In this document: one piece after another, positions 9,231 through 17,951 of the stretch | Position numbering within the stretch: the stretch's first letter is position 1 | Layout of the letters: every line of letters starts with the position of its first letter | Assembly: GCF_016817355.1 (NCBI RefSeq) | Contig: NZ_JADOTT010000006.1 | Location: 62,001 to 126,000 of the forward strand | Direction: 5' to 3' | Origin: Maricaulis parjimensis | GTDB lineage: Bacteria; Pseudomonadota; Alphaproteobacteria; Caulobacterales; Maricaulaceae | DNA length: 64,000 nucleotides | Program-made: the position numbers and the translations under genes | Notes under the pieces: model-generated | Database searches by the model: none | What the model was told of the DNA's origin: nothing | What the model saw: the letters and a program-made list of their open reading frames with translations, nothing else

Positions 9231-10493
9231 ATGTTGAAACTGGTACGAAACATCATTCTGGGCGCCATTCTTCTGGCGATCGCCCTACCCTGGACCGGCG
9301 TGATCCAGGACGCCTTCACCGGTGGACGCTATCGCGACTATCTGGAAGAGCATCACCAATCTGTCGATCTGACTGTGGTGGGCGGAGACCTGCAGTTCGA
9401 TCCGGACTTCTACACCAACCGGCTGTTCATCATGGGCGAGATCCACGGGACACAAACCTCCCAGTTGCTCGACCTGCGCCTGATGCAGCATCTCAACGAG
9501 CAGATCGGTCTGCGATACATCATGGCGGAAATGGATCCGACCCAGGCGGACCGGATCAATGCCTATCTGGACACAGGCAATGAAAGCCTGATCCGGCCGG
9601 TCTTTCGGGCCTGGCTGGCCGAAGCCGCACAGTGGGGCAACCAGCAGCATTTCGAAAAGCTGCAGCAACTCTACGAGTACAATGCCAGCCTGCCGGCTGA
9701 TCGCCGTTTCCACTATGTCGGAGTCGACCAGATCCAAAGGCGTGAGATCGCTCTGGACTGGTTCAGCACACGTCTCGCCGACATCAGCCCGACCGGGGCA
9801 GCGGCCGCCCTTCTGGAAGCGCTGGAGCGCGAGGAGCGCCAAGATGACGCTCTGCCAAGCCTGTTCGATTCAGCCCTGCCCCAACTGGCAGCGGAGCCGG
9901 ACCCGGTTCTGGCCTATATGGCACAGGCCATTCGGGCCGATTTTGACAATCCGGGTCGCTACGAACGCGTCCTGTCGAATATCAACACCATGGTGGATGT
10001 ACTCGCCATTGGCGATGACGAACCTGTCTATGGTTTCTGGGGCCTGTTCCATTCGCTGGGCGTGACTGTGAATGACGGCGCGCGTCCCTTGGTCCTGCGA
10101 CTGCGCGAGAGCGATCTGCCCTTTGCCGGAGCCATCGCCAATCTCACCCAGTCCTATGCCAACAGCAGCCAGAACATGCCCTCGCACATCCTGCCCGAAC
10201 CCATCCGACCGGACGGGCCCTTCTTCGACGCGCTGGTGAGCCAGGACAATCCCTACCTGTCCTATCTCGACGGGATCGGAGACCTGAAGGCGGTGGCCAG
10301 CGATCAAAACGCGACCATCTTCCGGATCAATGCCCCCGGCTCGCCATACGAGAATGGTGGCCGGCTGATCGAGCAAAGCGGTTTATTGACCCATGTCTTC
10401 CGTTTCGAGATTGATCCGTTCGCGGGCTTTGCCACCGATTATGCGATTTTGATCCGGAACTCACCGGCACAGACACCGTACGAAGACGAATAG
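9231..10493 (+). CDS. Membrane-anchored ChaN/EreA-like protein with GEIHGT motif
   Basis: The 420-residue protein starts with a hydrophobic helix (residues ~6-22), an uncleaved anchor or signal peptide. The core begins with LFIMGEIHGTQTSQLLDLRLM and RYIMAEMDPTQADRIN, the same GE-x-HGT and acidic pattern as the protein encoded at 7587-8459. VYGFWGLFHSLGV in the middle supplies another conserved-looking His. The resemblance is to erythromycin-esterase-like/ChaN-fold proteins; the substrate is unknown. The start is supported by a G-rich Shine-Dalgarno at 9218-9223. It is divergent from ndk across 209 bp. Confidence 0.62.
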   Translation: MLKLVRNIILGAILLAIALPWTGVIQDAFTGGRYRDYLEEHHQSVDLTVVGGDLQFDPDFYTNRLFIMGEIHGTQTSQLLDLRLMQHLNEQIGLRYIMAEMDPTQADRINAYLDTGNESLIRPVFRAWLAEAAQWGNQQHFEKLQQLYEYNASLPADRRFHYVGVDQIQRREIALDWFSTRLADISPTGAAAALLEALEREERQDDALPSLFDSALPQLAAEPDPVLAYMAQAIRADFDNPGRYERVLSNINTMVDVLAIGDDEPVYGFWGLFHSLGVTVNDGARPLVLRLRESDLPFAGAIANLTQSYANSSQNMPSHILPEPIRPDGPFFDALVSQDNPYLSYLDGIGDLKAVASDQNATIFRINAPGSPYENGGRLIEQSGLLTHVFRFEIDPFAGFATDYAILIRNSPAQTPYEDE

Positions 10494-10494
10494 A

Positions 10495-10530
10495 AACAGG
10501 TCGGGGCGGAGAGTATCACCCCGGCCTGTT
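10495..10530. terminator. Possible bidirectional terminator between convergent genes
   Basis: AACAGGTCGGGG (10495-10506) pairs with CCCCGGCCTGTT (10519-10530) with one wobble and a 12-base loop. It lies directly after the stop of the gene ending at 10493 and 21 bp from the stop of the gene facing it. It has no good T-run. Confidence 0.55.
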
Positions 10531-10551
10531 ATCTCAGCCAGACAGCGGGCC

Positions 10552-11331
10552 CTAGTCCGCCAGCCTCGCCATCGCCCAGATTTCCTCCGGTGTGGCTTCG
10601 GTCAACGCGACCGCATCCTGGCCGCTATTCTCCATCGCCTGCTGGACGACATAGCGGCCCGTGCGATAGCCGACGCCTTCGCGGCCGTCGGGGTGGGCGA
10701 ACATCCATTGCATGTAGTCGGCATTGACCGGCAGGTCGCGGATTTCCAGGGCCCAGGATTCGGCGACATGATCCGCAGGCGGGGCATTGCCCGCATAGCG
10801 GCGACCGGTGAGCTGTTCGGAATAAGCCACGGCCAGGCCTTCATTGGCGGCGGCAATGGCGATGCCGGGGCCGAAGCGGTTTTCCATCATGGTCCAGCCG
10901 CGCACCAGATGGTGCAGCTCATGGGCGAAGGCCGGCTCAAGACCGTCAGCGATGGCGGCATCGGCACCCCCCGCTCCGCTGATACTGATCTCGATCAGGA
11001 TGCGCCCGGGCGCATCGGCACGGCCGGAGACACCACCGACGGAGGACAGGTCGCGGTCCACCGGGACAACCGTCACTTCGACCACTTCAGCCAGATCCGG
11101 GAAGTCCGCGCGGACCGCGGCATGGGTATTGTCGAGCACGGACTGGATGCGCGTGCGCTGTTCCGGAGAGAAGCTGAACGCACCTGCCGTTTCGAACCGG
11201 GTCTGCACACCGATCCGGTAATAGGTCACGGACTTGCTCGTCTGGAGGGCCGGCGATGCTGCGGCCAATCCTGCAATGGGCAGGCCCAGGGCCATAAGCG
11301 TGGCCCACGCGATCTGAGTGCGTTTCATCAT
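10552..11331 (-). CDS. Secreted predicted Zn-dependent protease (HExxH, DUF2268-like)
   Basis: The 259-residue protein has a signal peptide (hydrophobic stretch ending GLAAASPALQ). About residue 140 it has EPAFAHELHHLVRGW, a HExxH zinc motif, and downstream NEGLAVAYSEQL, whose Glu could be the third ligand. This resembles the DUF2268 family of predicted Zn-proteases. Three in-frame starts exist; the ATG at 11331 is best placed relative to AGGA. No operon partner is evident, as the ABC-F gene at 11519 is divergent. Proteolytic activity is an inference from the motif. Confidence 0.72.
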   Translation of the reverse strand: MMKRTQIAWATLMALGLPIAGLAAASPALQTSKSVTYYRIGVQTRFETAGAFSFSPEQRTRIQSVLDNTHAAVRADFPDLAEVVEVTVVPVDRDLSSVGGVSGRADAPGRILIEISISGAGGADAAIADGLEPAFAHELHHLVRGWTMMENRFGPGIAIAAANEGLAVAYSEQLTGRRYAGNAPPADHVAESWALEIRDLPVNADYMQWMFAHPDGREGVGYRTGRYVVQQAMENSGQDAVALTEATPEEIWAMARLAD

Positions 11332-11518
11332 CTTCATTCCTGGCACGGGCGGGCGATATCCCGCCTTGTGCCCCCAAGCGTTGGCAGCCTCCTATCAAGC
11401 GTCCTGCATTCGCGGGAACGGGATTGTGCCAGGGCCCGTCCCCTCCCCGTCCGAAGTGTCCGGCTTTCAGAGCCAATTGCTTGCACGGCCTCACGAGCCG
11501 CGCTAACCGCCTTGGCCC

Positions 11519-13402
11519 ATGTTGCACGTCAATGATCTCACCTATCGCATCGAAGGGCGGATGCTGTTCGACCAGGCGACCCTCTTCCTGCCCGCCAAGA
11601 CGCGGATGGGCCTGGTGGGGCGTAACGGGACGGGCAAGTCCACCCTCTTCCGCCTGATCCGCGGCGAGATCCAGCCGGAGACCGGCGATACCCGCGTGCA
11701 GAAAGGCGCCCGTATCGGCTGGGTCGCCCAGGAAGCACCGGGCGGCGATGAGAGCCTGATGGATGTGGTGCTGGCCGCCGATACCGAGCGTGCGGCCCTT
11801 CTGGTTGAGGCGGAAACCGCCACCGACCCCCACCGTATCGCCGAGATCCAGACCCGCCTGGCCGATATCGAAAGCCATACGGCGGAAGCGCGGGCCGGCT
11901 CCATCCTGTCGGGCCTGGGCTTTACCGGCGAGGAACAGCGTCGCCCCTGCCGGGAATTCTCCGGCGGCTGGCGCATGCGCGTGGCCTTGGCCGCCACCCT
12001 GTTTGCCCGGCCGGATCTCCTGCTGCTGGATGAGCCGACCAATTATCTCGACCTGGAAGGCGTGATGTGGCTGCAGTCCTATCTCAAATCCTTCCCCGGC
12101 GCCGTCCTGGTGATCTCGCACGACCGCGACCTGCTGAACGGGGCGATGCAGAAGATCGCTCATCTCAAGGATGGCAAGCTGACCGTGTTCGACGGCGGCT
12201 ATGATGATTTTGAAAAGGCGCTGGCCGAGAAGCAGCGCCTGCAGATGAAGCTGGTGGAGAAGCAGGAAGCCGAGCGCCGGCATCTGCAAAGCTTTGTCGA
12301 CCGGTTCAAGGCCAAGGCCTCCAAGGCGAAACAGGCCCAGTCACGCGTCAAACGGCTGGAGAAGATGCAGGTCATCGCCACCACGGTGGATGATCCGATC
12401 GCGCCTTTCGACTTTCCCAATCCGCAGCGCCGCATGGCCCCGCCGATTGTGCGCATGCTGGACATGGCGGTGGGCTATGAGCCGGACAAGCCGATCCTGA
12501 AGGGTGTTTCGCTCAATATCGACCCGGATGACCGGATCGGCATTCTCGGCCGCAATGGGGCAGGCAAATCGACCCTGGCCAAGCTTCTCAATGACAAGCT
12601 GGAACCGTGCGAAGGCTTCCTGCGCAAACACAAGAAGCTGCAGATCGCCTTCTTCGCCCAGCACCAGATCGAACACCTCTCCCCGGAAGTCTCCGCCTAT
12701 CAGCATGTCATCGAGCTGATGCCGGATGCGACCGAGGCCCAGCGCCGCGCGCGCCTGGCCCGGTTCGGCCTGCCCGGTGATCGCCAGGAAACCCCGGCCA
12801 AGCATCTCTCCGGCGGCGAGAAGGCGCGTCTCCTGTTCAATCTGATCACGTTTGAGGGTCCGCACCTGCTGATCCTCGACGAACCGACCAACCACCTCGA
12901 CATGGACAGCCGCGCCGCCCTGATCTCGGCGATCAACACCTATGAGGGCGCGGTCGTGCTGATCTCCCACGACCGGCACTTGATCGAGACCTGTGTCGAC
13001 CGACTCTGGGTGGTGGGCGACGGCACGGTCAAACAATATGACGATGATATCGAGACCTACCGGCAAAGCCTGCTGGGCCGGGTGCCGCGCGATCCCAATG
13101 CCAAGAAGAAGGCCAGCCCGCCGGACGAGAAGACCCAGCGCCGCCGCGACAAGGCCGTCCAGCGCGAAGCCCTCAAACCCATCAAGGCCGAGATCGCCCG
13201 CTGGGAAAAGGAAGCCGACCGCCTGCGCGGCATTATCGAAGTGATCGACAAGGGCCTGTCAGCCCCGGGCCTCTACGAAAAAGACCCCAAGACCGCGACA
13301 GACCTGCAGATCAAGCGCGCCAAGGCGGTGGATCTGCTCGACGCCGCGGAGATGAACTGGCTTGAGGCGGAGGAGCGGCTGGAAGCGGCGCAGGCCGAAT
13401 AG
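11519..13402 (+). CDS. ABC-F family ATPase (Uup/YheS-like)
   Basis: A 627-residue soluble protein with two ABC ATPase domains and no membrane helices. Domain 1 has Walker A GRNGTGKST, signature EFSGGW and Walker B LLLLDEPTNYLDLE. Domain 2 has GRNGAGKST, LSGGEKARLLF and LLILDEPTNHLDMD. A charged ~80-residue linker separates them, and a coiled-coil tail (residues ~545-627) ends the protein. ABC-F proteins act on the ribosome in translation control. The tail suggests Uup/YheS rather than EttA. The stop is one base from the stop of the convergent gene. Confidence 0.93.
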   Translation: MLHVNDLTYRIEGRMLFDQATLFLPAKTRMGLVGRNGTGKSTLFRLIRGEIQPETGDTRVQKGARIGWVAQEAPGGDESLMDVVLAADTERAALLVEAETATDPHRIAEIQTRLADIESHTAEARAGSILSGLGFTGEEQRRPCREFSGGWRMRVALAATLFARPDLLLLDEPTNYLDLEGVMWLQSYLKSFPGAVLVISHDRDLLNGAMQKIAHLKDGKLTVFDGGYDDFEKALAEKQRLQMKLVEKQEAERRHLQSFVDRFKAKASKAKQAQSRVKRLEKMQVIATTVDDPIAPFDFPNPQRRMAPPIVRMLDMAVGYEPDKPILKGVSLNIDPDDRIGILGRNGAGKSTLAKLLNDKLEPCEGFLRKHKKLQIAFFAQHQIEHLSPEVSAYQHVIELMPDATEAQRRARLARFGLPGDRQETPAKHLSGGEKARLLFNLITFEGPHLLILDEPTNHLDMDSRAALISAINTYEGAVVLISHDRHLIETCVDRLWVVGDGTVKQYDDDIETYRQSLLGRVPRDPNAKKKASPPDEKTQRRRDKAVQREALKPIKAEIARWEKEADRLRGIIEVIDKGLSAPGLYEKDPKTATDLQIKRAKAVDLLDAAEMNWLEAEERLEAAQAE

Positions 13403-13403
13403 C

Positions 13404-14381
13404 TCACACCACCTTCCGCGACGCATCATTGATGGGCGGGGCGACATAGGTCTCCAGGATCAGGCGGCGATTGTCGGGGTCGTCATAGCCGGCTTCGATG
13501 TTGAGGCGGCCGAGGCCGCGGCGGTCGAGATCGGCGGAGAGGATGCCGAGGGCCTTGGGCAGGTCGAGATCGTCGGACTTGTCGCGGAAGACCTGGAGGG
13601 CGTGCTCATCGGCGAAGGCATAGGCCTTCCACAGGATGGACAGGCGCATCGCCTCGCCCGTGACCGGGATGGAGACATCACCATCGCGGATGATCCAGTC
13701 CGTCTCGCCGGCGGTTTCCAGCACGGCCTGACGCGAGATCGAGCCCGGCGCCATATGATCGGCATCGTGCCCGACGCCGCCGACGCGGTGATACATATAC
13801 TCATTGTCCGATACGACGGCCTTGTTCCAGAGCGGGCTGGACAGGGTCTGGCGGGCACCGTCCGGCCCGTCCGGCCAATAGTCGAAATCCCCGCCGGGTC
13901 CGCGATAGAACCAGGCCAGGGTCGAGGCGATCGGAATGGCCCAGGGATGGAAGAGGCCGGAATAGCCCATCGCCACGAGCAGGTTGAAGGGAAAGCCCGA
14001 AGCGCCGCGGAAATGCGGCAGGTCGAGATGCGGTACGCCGCCAGCCATGGGCGCGTTGAGATTGTTCATCAGGGAGCTGGGCACGATCACTTTCGCGCCG
14101 AAGCTTTCCTTGGCCGCCTCGATGAAGCGTTCATTGTGAAAGACGAATTTCGCCGCCGGATCGATCAGCTTTTCGCCAGCCGCCCAGAAGACGCGGAACC
14201 AGGGTACATCCTTGCCCGTCTCATGGGTGCGATGGACGGCTGCCGCGAGGCGGTAGGGCGCAGAACTACGCACCAGATCGATGACCCGGTCTGGAGCCTC
14301 GAAAGCCGGATCGATCGGCACCGGCTTCGCCAGCATGGTTTGCGGGCGCAGGCTTTCGCGCGGCTCCAGTACATCGGCCAT
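13404..14381 (-). CDS. Conserved-looking soluble protein of unknown function
   Basis: A 325-residue protein without signal peptide or membrane helices. The ATG at 14381 is preceded by GGAGGATGCC; an open extension to 14561 lacks codon support. I do not recognise the family. A central PHLDLPHFRGASGFPF segment (HxD followed by H) and a later YMYHRVGGVGHDADH segment could form a metal site like that of 2-oxoglutarate/Fe oxygenases, but spacing alone does not prove it. It is Trp/Phe/Tyr-rich (for example ILWKAYAFAD) and has an ordered C-terminus. Confidence 0.75.
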   Translation of the reverse strand: MADVLEPRESLRPQTMLAKPVPIDPAFEAPDRVIDLVRSSAPYRLAAAVHRTHETGKDVPWFRVFWAAGEKLIDPAAKFVFHNERFIEAAKESFGAKVIVPSSLMNNLNAPMAGGVPHLDLPHFRGASGFPFNLLVAMGYSGLFHPWAIPIASTLAWFYRGPGGDFDYWPDGPDGARQTLSSPLWNKAVVSDNEYMYHRVGGVGHDADHMAPGSISRQAVLETAGETDWIIRDGDVSIPVTGEAMRLSILWKAYAFADEHALQVFRDKSDDLDLPKALGILSADLDRRGLGRLNIEAGYDDPDNRRLILETYVAPPINDASRKVV

Positions 14382-14581
14382 GGCATCCTCCAGCAGCTTT
14401 TTGAGTTTTGAGCATGCTGCCGCTGAAAGCATGTGACAAGCATCAAAGCAATCAAAACACCTGTTTGTTGCTCCAGTATGCCTGTCCGACGCCCGCAAGC
14501 CTGCCTCAGCACCACTCAGGCGCCGAAAACACATGGGCCCGGAGCGACCGTCCCGGACCAATCGGCCAACGGCCTGCGCAC

Positions 14582-14614
14582 AAAAAGAAACGGCGCAGGC
14601 AGTCCCTGCGCCGT
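14582..14614 (-). terminator. Rho-independent terminator
   Basis: On the minus strand a perfect 10-bp stem (ACGGCGCAGG / CCTGCGCCGT, 14590-14599 with 14605-14614, five-base loop) is followed by TTTCTTTTTG. It lies 22 bp after the stop of the EF-hand protein gene. Confidence 0.9.
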
Positions 14615-14636
14615 CTCATGATGGGTGTCCGTCAGA

Positions 14637-15038
14637 TCAGTCCTGGCATTGGCCGAGGAAGAAATCAGCCCAGGCCGCGCCACCCAGGGCAGCACCATTG
14701 CCCAAGGCGTGGTCGCCCGTATAGCCCAGAATGGCGACATCAATATCATTCATCGCCTGGGTGGTTTCCTCCTGGCTGGTGCAGCCATCCCCATTCAGGT
14801 CAAACAGGTCTTCCGGCTCTGTGAGCTCCTGGGTTTCGGTCGGAAGAGGAGGCCAGGTCGGATCCGGCGTTGGCGCAGGCCCCGGCCCCGGTGGCGTTTC
14901 CGGGTCTTGCTTGGCGAGCGCTGATCCCGCCTTGTCCGCGACGCCCTCGGCCAAGGCCGGAGACGAGACGAGCATGAATCCCGCCAGCAGCGCCGCCGCG
15001 CACGCAGACATGCGATTGTTTCTGGTTTGATTTGGCAT
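14637..15038 (-). CDS. Small secreted protein with one EF-hand loop
   Basis: The 133-residue product has a signal peptide (residues ~1-30, ending SSPALA before EGVAD), then a Pro-rich linker (TPPGPGPAPTPDPTWPPLP) and a single 12-residue EF-hand-type calcium loop, DLNGDGCTSQEE, with D, N, D, S and E in the ligand positions. The remaining C-terminal ~45 residues are Gly/Ala-rich with one further Cys. It is read alone, with GGGGG seven bases before the ATG and a strong terminator. Function unknown; a calcium-dependent extracellular or periplasmic role is inference. Confidence 0.78.
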   Translation of the reverse strand: MPNQTRNNRMSACAAALLAGFMLVSSPALAEGVADKAGSALAKQDPETPPGPGPAPTPDPTWPPLPTETQELTEPEDLFDLNGDGCTSQEETTQAMNDIDVAILGYTGDHALGNGAALGGAAWADFFLGQCQD

Positions 15039-15331
15039 GTGTAACCCCCGTTTGTTGTTGGAACTTTACACAATCAAGCCGTGCTCTTGGGGTCAAGGCG
15101 CCACGTGGTCTCGTTAACAAACCATTTGCATTTCACTCATACGATATGACCACGTTCAGAATGAAGGTGGATGGATCATGCGATCCACAGGTGCGCTGCC
15201 GGGCACCGTCCACGATTTGGGACGCCGCCCGGCGGCTGACATAACGGCGCAGAAGCGCTTACGGACAAGCAGCCTTGCCAGGCCCGCTATCCCCTTCCTT
15301 CACACTGCATTCCAGACAATTGGAGCCGGTC

Positions 15332-15631
15332 ATGAAGATTGACCGCCCGGCTCCCGTTGCGTCCAGCCCGCGGACGGGCGCACGCCCGCACGCACCGGGC
15401 GCCGCAGCGACACGGCATGACCATTCCTTCCACACATCGGATGATCTGCGGATCGATGTGGTGATCGGCGCCTTTCCCGATCCGGAGGATCCGCCGGAGT
15501 TCGACGGACCGGATCTGGACCCCGATCATGCGCGCGAAACCGCTCACCAGATCTCCGACTGGCTGGCCGCCCACGGCCTCTCCATTGCCAATGCACAGAG
15601 CCACCGGCTGCAGCACTTGTTCGCCGGCTAG
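15332..15631 (+). CDS. Small hypothetical protein
   Basis: A 99-codon plus-strand frame with a GGAG Shine-Dalgarno seven bases before the ATG and codon use like its neighbours. The N-terminal third is Pro/Ala/Arg-rich. The rest is acidic (PDPEDPPEFDGPDLDPD) and ends in a predicted helix (RETAHQISDWLAAHGLSI). There is no signal peptide or membrane helix. I do not recognise it. An overlapping minus-strand frame (15287-15616) lacks a comparable ribosome site. Confidence 0.55.
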   Translation: MKIDRPAPVASSPRTGARPHAPGAAATRHDHSFHTSDDLRIDVVIGAFPDPEDPPEFDGPDLDPDHARETAHQISDWLAAHGLSIANAQSHRLQHLFAG

Positions 15632-15646
15632 ACGAAAGCCTGGCGC

Positions 15647-16552
15647 CTAGTCGGCATCCGCTGTCGTGCGGGTGAGATTCCGCATGCCGCTGCCATCTTC
15701 GGCCATCAGATAGATTTCGCTATCGCCCCACCGATAGGTGGAAAAGCTGATCTGATGACCATCCGGCGACCAGAAAGGCGCATGATCCGACGCCTCATGC
15801 CGGGTCAGGACAACCACCTCGCCCGTGTCCGGATCGAAGCGGGCGATATTGCGATTGCCTGCGGTATTCCGGTAGGTCAGCAGAACATCTCCCGCCGCAT
15901 TCAGACGGGGCGACGCCGCCTGACCGCCCAGATTCAGCCGTTCGCGCACCAGGCCGGTTTCCAGGTCGAGCGAGGCGAGAACAGCGGCTCCCGTCGCACG
16001 ATCGGCACCCGCCTCGCCCACGGACATCCAGACGTTCTGGCCGTCAGGACCGAAAGACGGATTGCGCTCGTCAAGTTCAGCGCTGCGGGTCAGGTTTTCC
16101 GGTTCACCACCGTGAAAACCGACCCGCCAGATATCATTCGCCCCACCTTCTCCGGTGGCCGGAAAGACGATGCTCTCACCGTCAGGGGAAACACTGAGCC
16201 CCAGCTTCATGGCGCCGTCATGGGTGACCCGGCGTTCCTCGCCCGTGGCCCGGTCCAGCACGTAAATGTCCGATCCCTCAAAGGGGCCATAGTCGCGGTC
16301 CGAGACAAAGACGATATAGCGTCCGTCCCGTGTGACATCCGGGAACCAGTCATTGCCCTCATTGTCCGTGATCAGTTCAACCGTCCCGGTTTCGACGGAT
16401 ATCCGCACCAGTTCGGCATCCCCGAAACGATAGGTATAGCCAATCAGCGCCTGGCCATCCCGGTCCCAAACGCCCCAGGTGTCATAGGTGCTGACATCCT
16501 CCTCCAGAGCCAGACCCAGAGCCATGGCGGCCAGTCCAAACCCAGTCCACAT
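15647..16552 (-). CDS. TolB-like beta-propeller (PD40 repeats), secreted
   Basis: A 301-residue protein with a short signal-like N-terminus (WTGFGLAAMALGLA) and repeated blades of the TolB/PD40 type: DGRYIVFVSDRDYG with SDIYVLDRATGEERRVTHDG, SPDGESIVFPATGEGGANDIW, SPDGHQISFSTYRWGDSEIYLM. Such propellers usually bind protein partners in the periplasm. The second ATG (16552) is better spaced from AAGGGAG than the first (16558). It is divergent, across ~180 bp, from a winged-helix/TPR regulator at 16734 that may control it. Confidence 0.82.
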   Translation of the reverse strand: MWTGFGLAAMALGLALEEDVSTYDTWGVWDRDGQALIGYTYRFGDAELVRISVETGTVELITDNEGNDWFPDVTRDGRYIVFVSDRDYGPFEGSDIYVLDRATGEERRVTHDGAMKLGLSVSPDGESIVFPATGEGGANDIWRVGFHGGEPENLTRSAELDERNPSFGPDGQNVWMSVGEAGADRATGAAVLASLDLETGLVRERLNLGGQAASPRLNAAGDVLLTYRNTAGNRNIARFDPDTGEVVVLTRHEASDHAPFWSPDGHQISFSTYRWGDSEIYLMAEDGSGMRNLTRTTADAD

Positions 16553-16733
16553 ACGCATCTCCCTTCAACGCAATTGACGGAAGCCTGATCGCACCATGCT
16601 GTTCGGACACGCGATCTTTGGTGATATTGGGTGATATTTCAGGCCCTACCCTGTCCGCGCACCGCAAAGCGCAGGATGAGTTACCCCTTCGATTCCGCCA
16701 GCTTTCCGGCTGGCCCAAGCCCGAGACATCTGG

Positions 16734-17951
16734 ATGCCCCCGACCCTTTGCGCCGCCGAACTCCGCCTCGACACAACGCGTCGCCAGGCCTGGCTGGGCG
16801 AGCAGGACATCACACTGTCCGATCTGTCCTTCCGGGTTCTGGCCTGCCTCGCCGGGGCGGCCCCCGAAGCGGTCAGCCTGGCAGAGCTGAAACGCGTCGC
16901 ATGGGGATTGGAGGTCAGTGATGACGCGGTCAAACAGCGCATCAAACTTCTGCGTCGCGCCCTGGAAGAGGCGGGCGCGAACGGATTGCTGGCGACAGAT
17001 CGCGGACGAGGCTATCGGCTGACACAGCCGGCGATCTTCGCGGACACGCCTGCGCCGGCAAGTCCAAAGGAAATTCGGACCCCGCGCAGGCATGGCGCCG
17101 CCATCGCGGCGGGACTGGTCATCAGCCTGCTGGTGATCGCCCTGGCGGGCTGGCGGCTCTGGCCCGAAGCCGATGATGGCCTTTCCCGTGTCGCGGTCAT
17201 GCCCTTCTCGTCCGGATCGGATGAGGCAGACTGGCTCGCCTCCGGCCTGGAACTGGAACTGGCCTCCGCAATTGCCCGGATAGACGGTTTTGAAGCGGTC
17301 TCCCGGACCTCCAGCCATGCTCTGGCCGAGCGTCGGGCCCGCACGCTGCACCGTGAATTGGGTGCCGATGTCTTGCTGGACGGGCATATCAGCCAGGATG
17401 AGACCGGCTATCGCGTCCGCGTCCAACTGGTCGACACGCGGGATGAAACCCAGATCTGGTCGAGCCAGTACAGCCTGCCGGAAACCGGACTCAATACGGT
17501 GCTGGCTGATATCGCCACCCATATCGCCCTGATCGTCCACGGCACACGCGGTTCCGGCCTGTATGAGCGCATGCTGGCCGGTCCCACCGGCAATATCGAT
17601 GCCTATGAGGAATACATCATGGCGCGGGCCTATCTGGACCGGGCCTCACCGGCCCATCTGGAGATTGCGGAAGCCCATTTCAGGGCCGCCATTGCCCAGG
17701 ACCCGGAATTTGCCATGGCCCGGGCCTGGCTTGCCTATACATTGACGCGGCAAGAGGGCGCAGAGCGGGGCCCAGCCGCGCTCGACGAGGCCAACCGGGC
17801 GCTGCAGCTACAGCCGGGCCTGGAAGAAGCCGTGCTGGCACGGGCTGAAGCCCTGGCGATGACCGGTGATACGCGCCAGGCCGACAGATTGCGGCGTGAA
17901 GTGCGCCAGACCATGCCTTATCTGGCGGATTTCATGTCGGTTCGCCGCTAG
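16734..17951 (+). CDS. Membrane-anchored winged-helix regulator with TPR-like periplasmic domain
   Basis: The 405-residue protein has an OmpR-type winged helix (residues ~10-100, including SDDAVKQRIKLLRRALEEAG and GRGYRLTQP), one transmembrane helix (~120-142), a TolB-N/FlgO-like segment (VAVMPFSSGSDEADWLASGL ... GADVLLDGHI) and C-terminal TPR-like helices. It resembles the regulator at 4042-5262 in plan, without a receiver domain. The start codon has only a weak ribosome site. Its stop overlaps the convergent I78 lipoprotein gene within one CTAG. Confidence 0.85.
   Translation: MPPTLCAAELRLDTTRRQAWLGEQDITLSDLSFRVLACLAGAAPEAVSLAELKRVAWGLEVSDDAVKQRIKLLRRALEEAGANGLLATDRGRGYRLTQPAIFADTPAPASPKEIRTPRRHGAAIAAGLVISLLVIALAGWRLWPEADDGLSRVAVMPFSSGSDEADWLASGLELELASAIARIDGFEAVSRTSSHALAERRARTLHRELGADVLLDGHISQDETGYRVRVQLVDTRDETQIWSSQYSLPETGLNTVLADIATHIALIVHGTRGSGLYERMLAGPTGNIDAYEEYIMARAYLDRASPAHLEIAEAHFRAAIAQDPEFAMARAWLAYTLTRQEGAERGPAALDEANRALQLQPGLEEAVLARAEALAMTGDTRQADRLRREVRQTMPYLADFMSVRR

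Noticed and set aside
15287-15616. Minus-strand frame of 109 codons over the small protein gene.
   Set aside because: No ribosome site; the plus-strand frame has GGAG at the right distance and better codon use.
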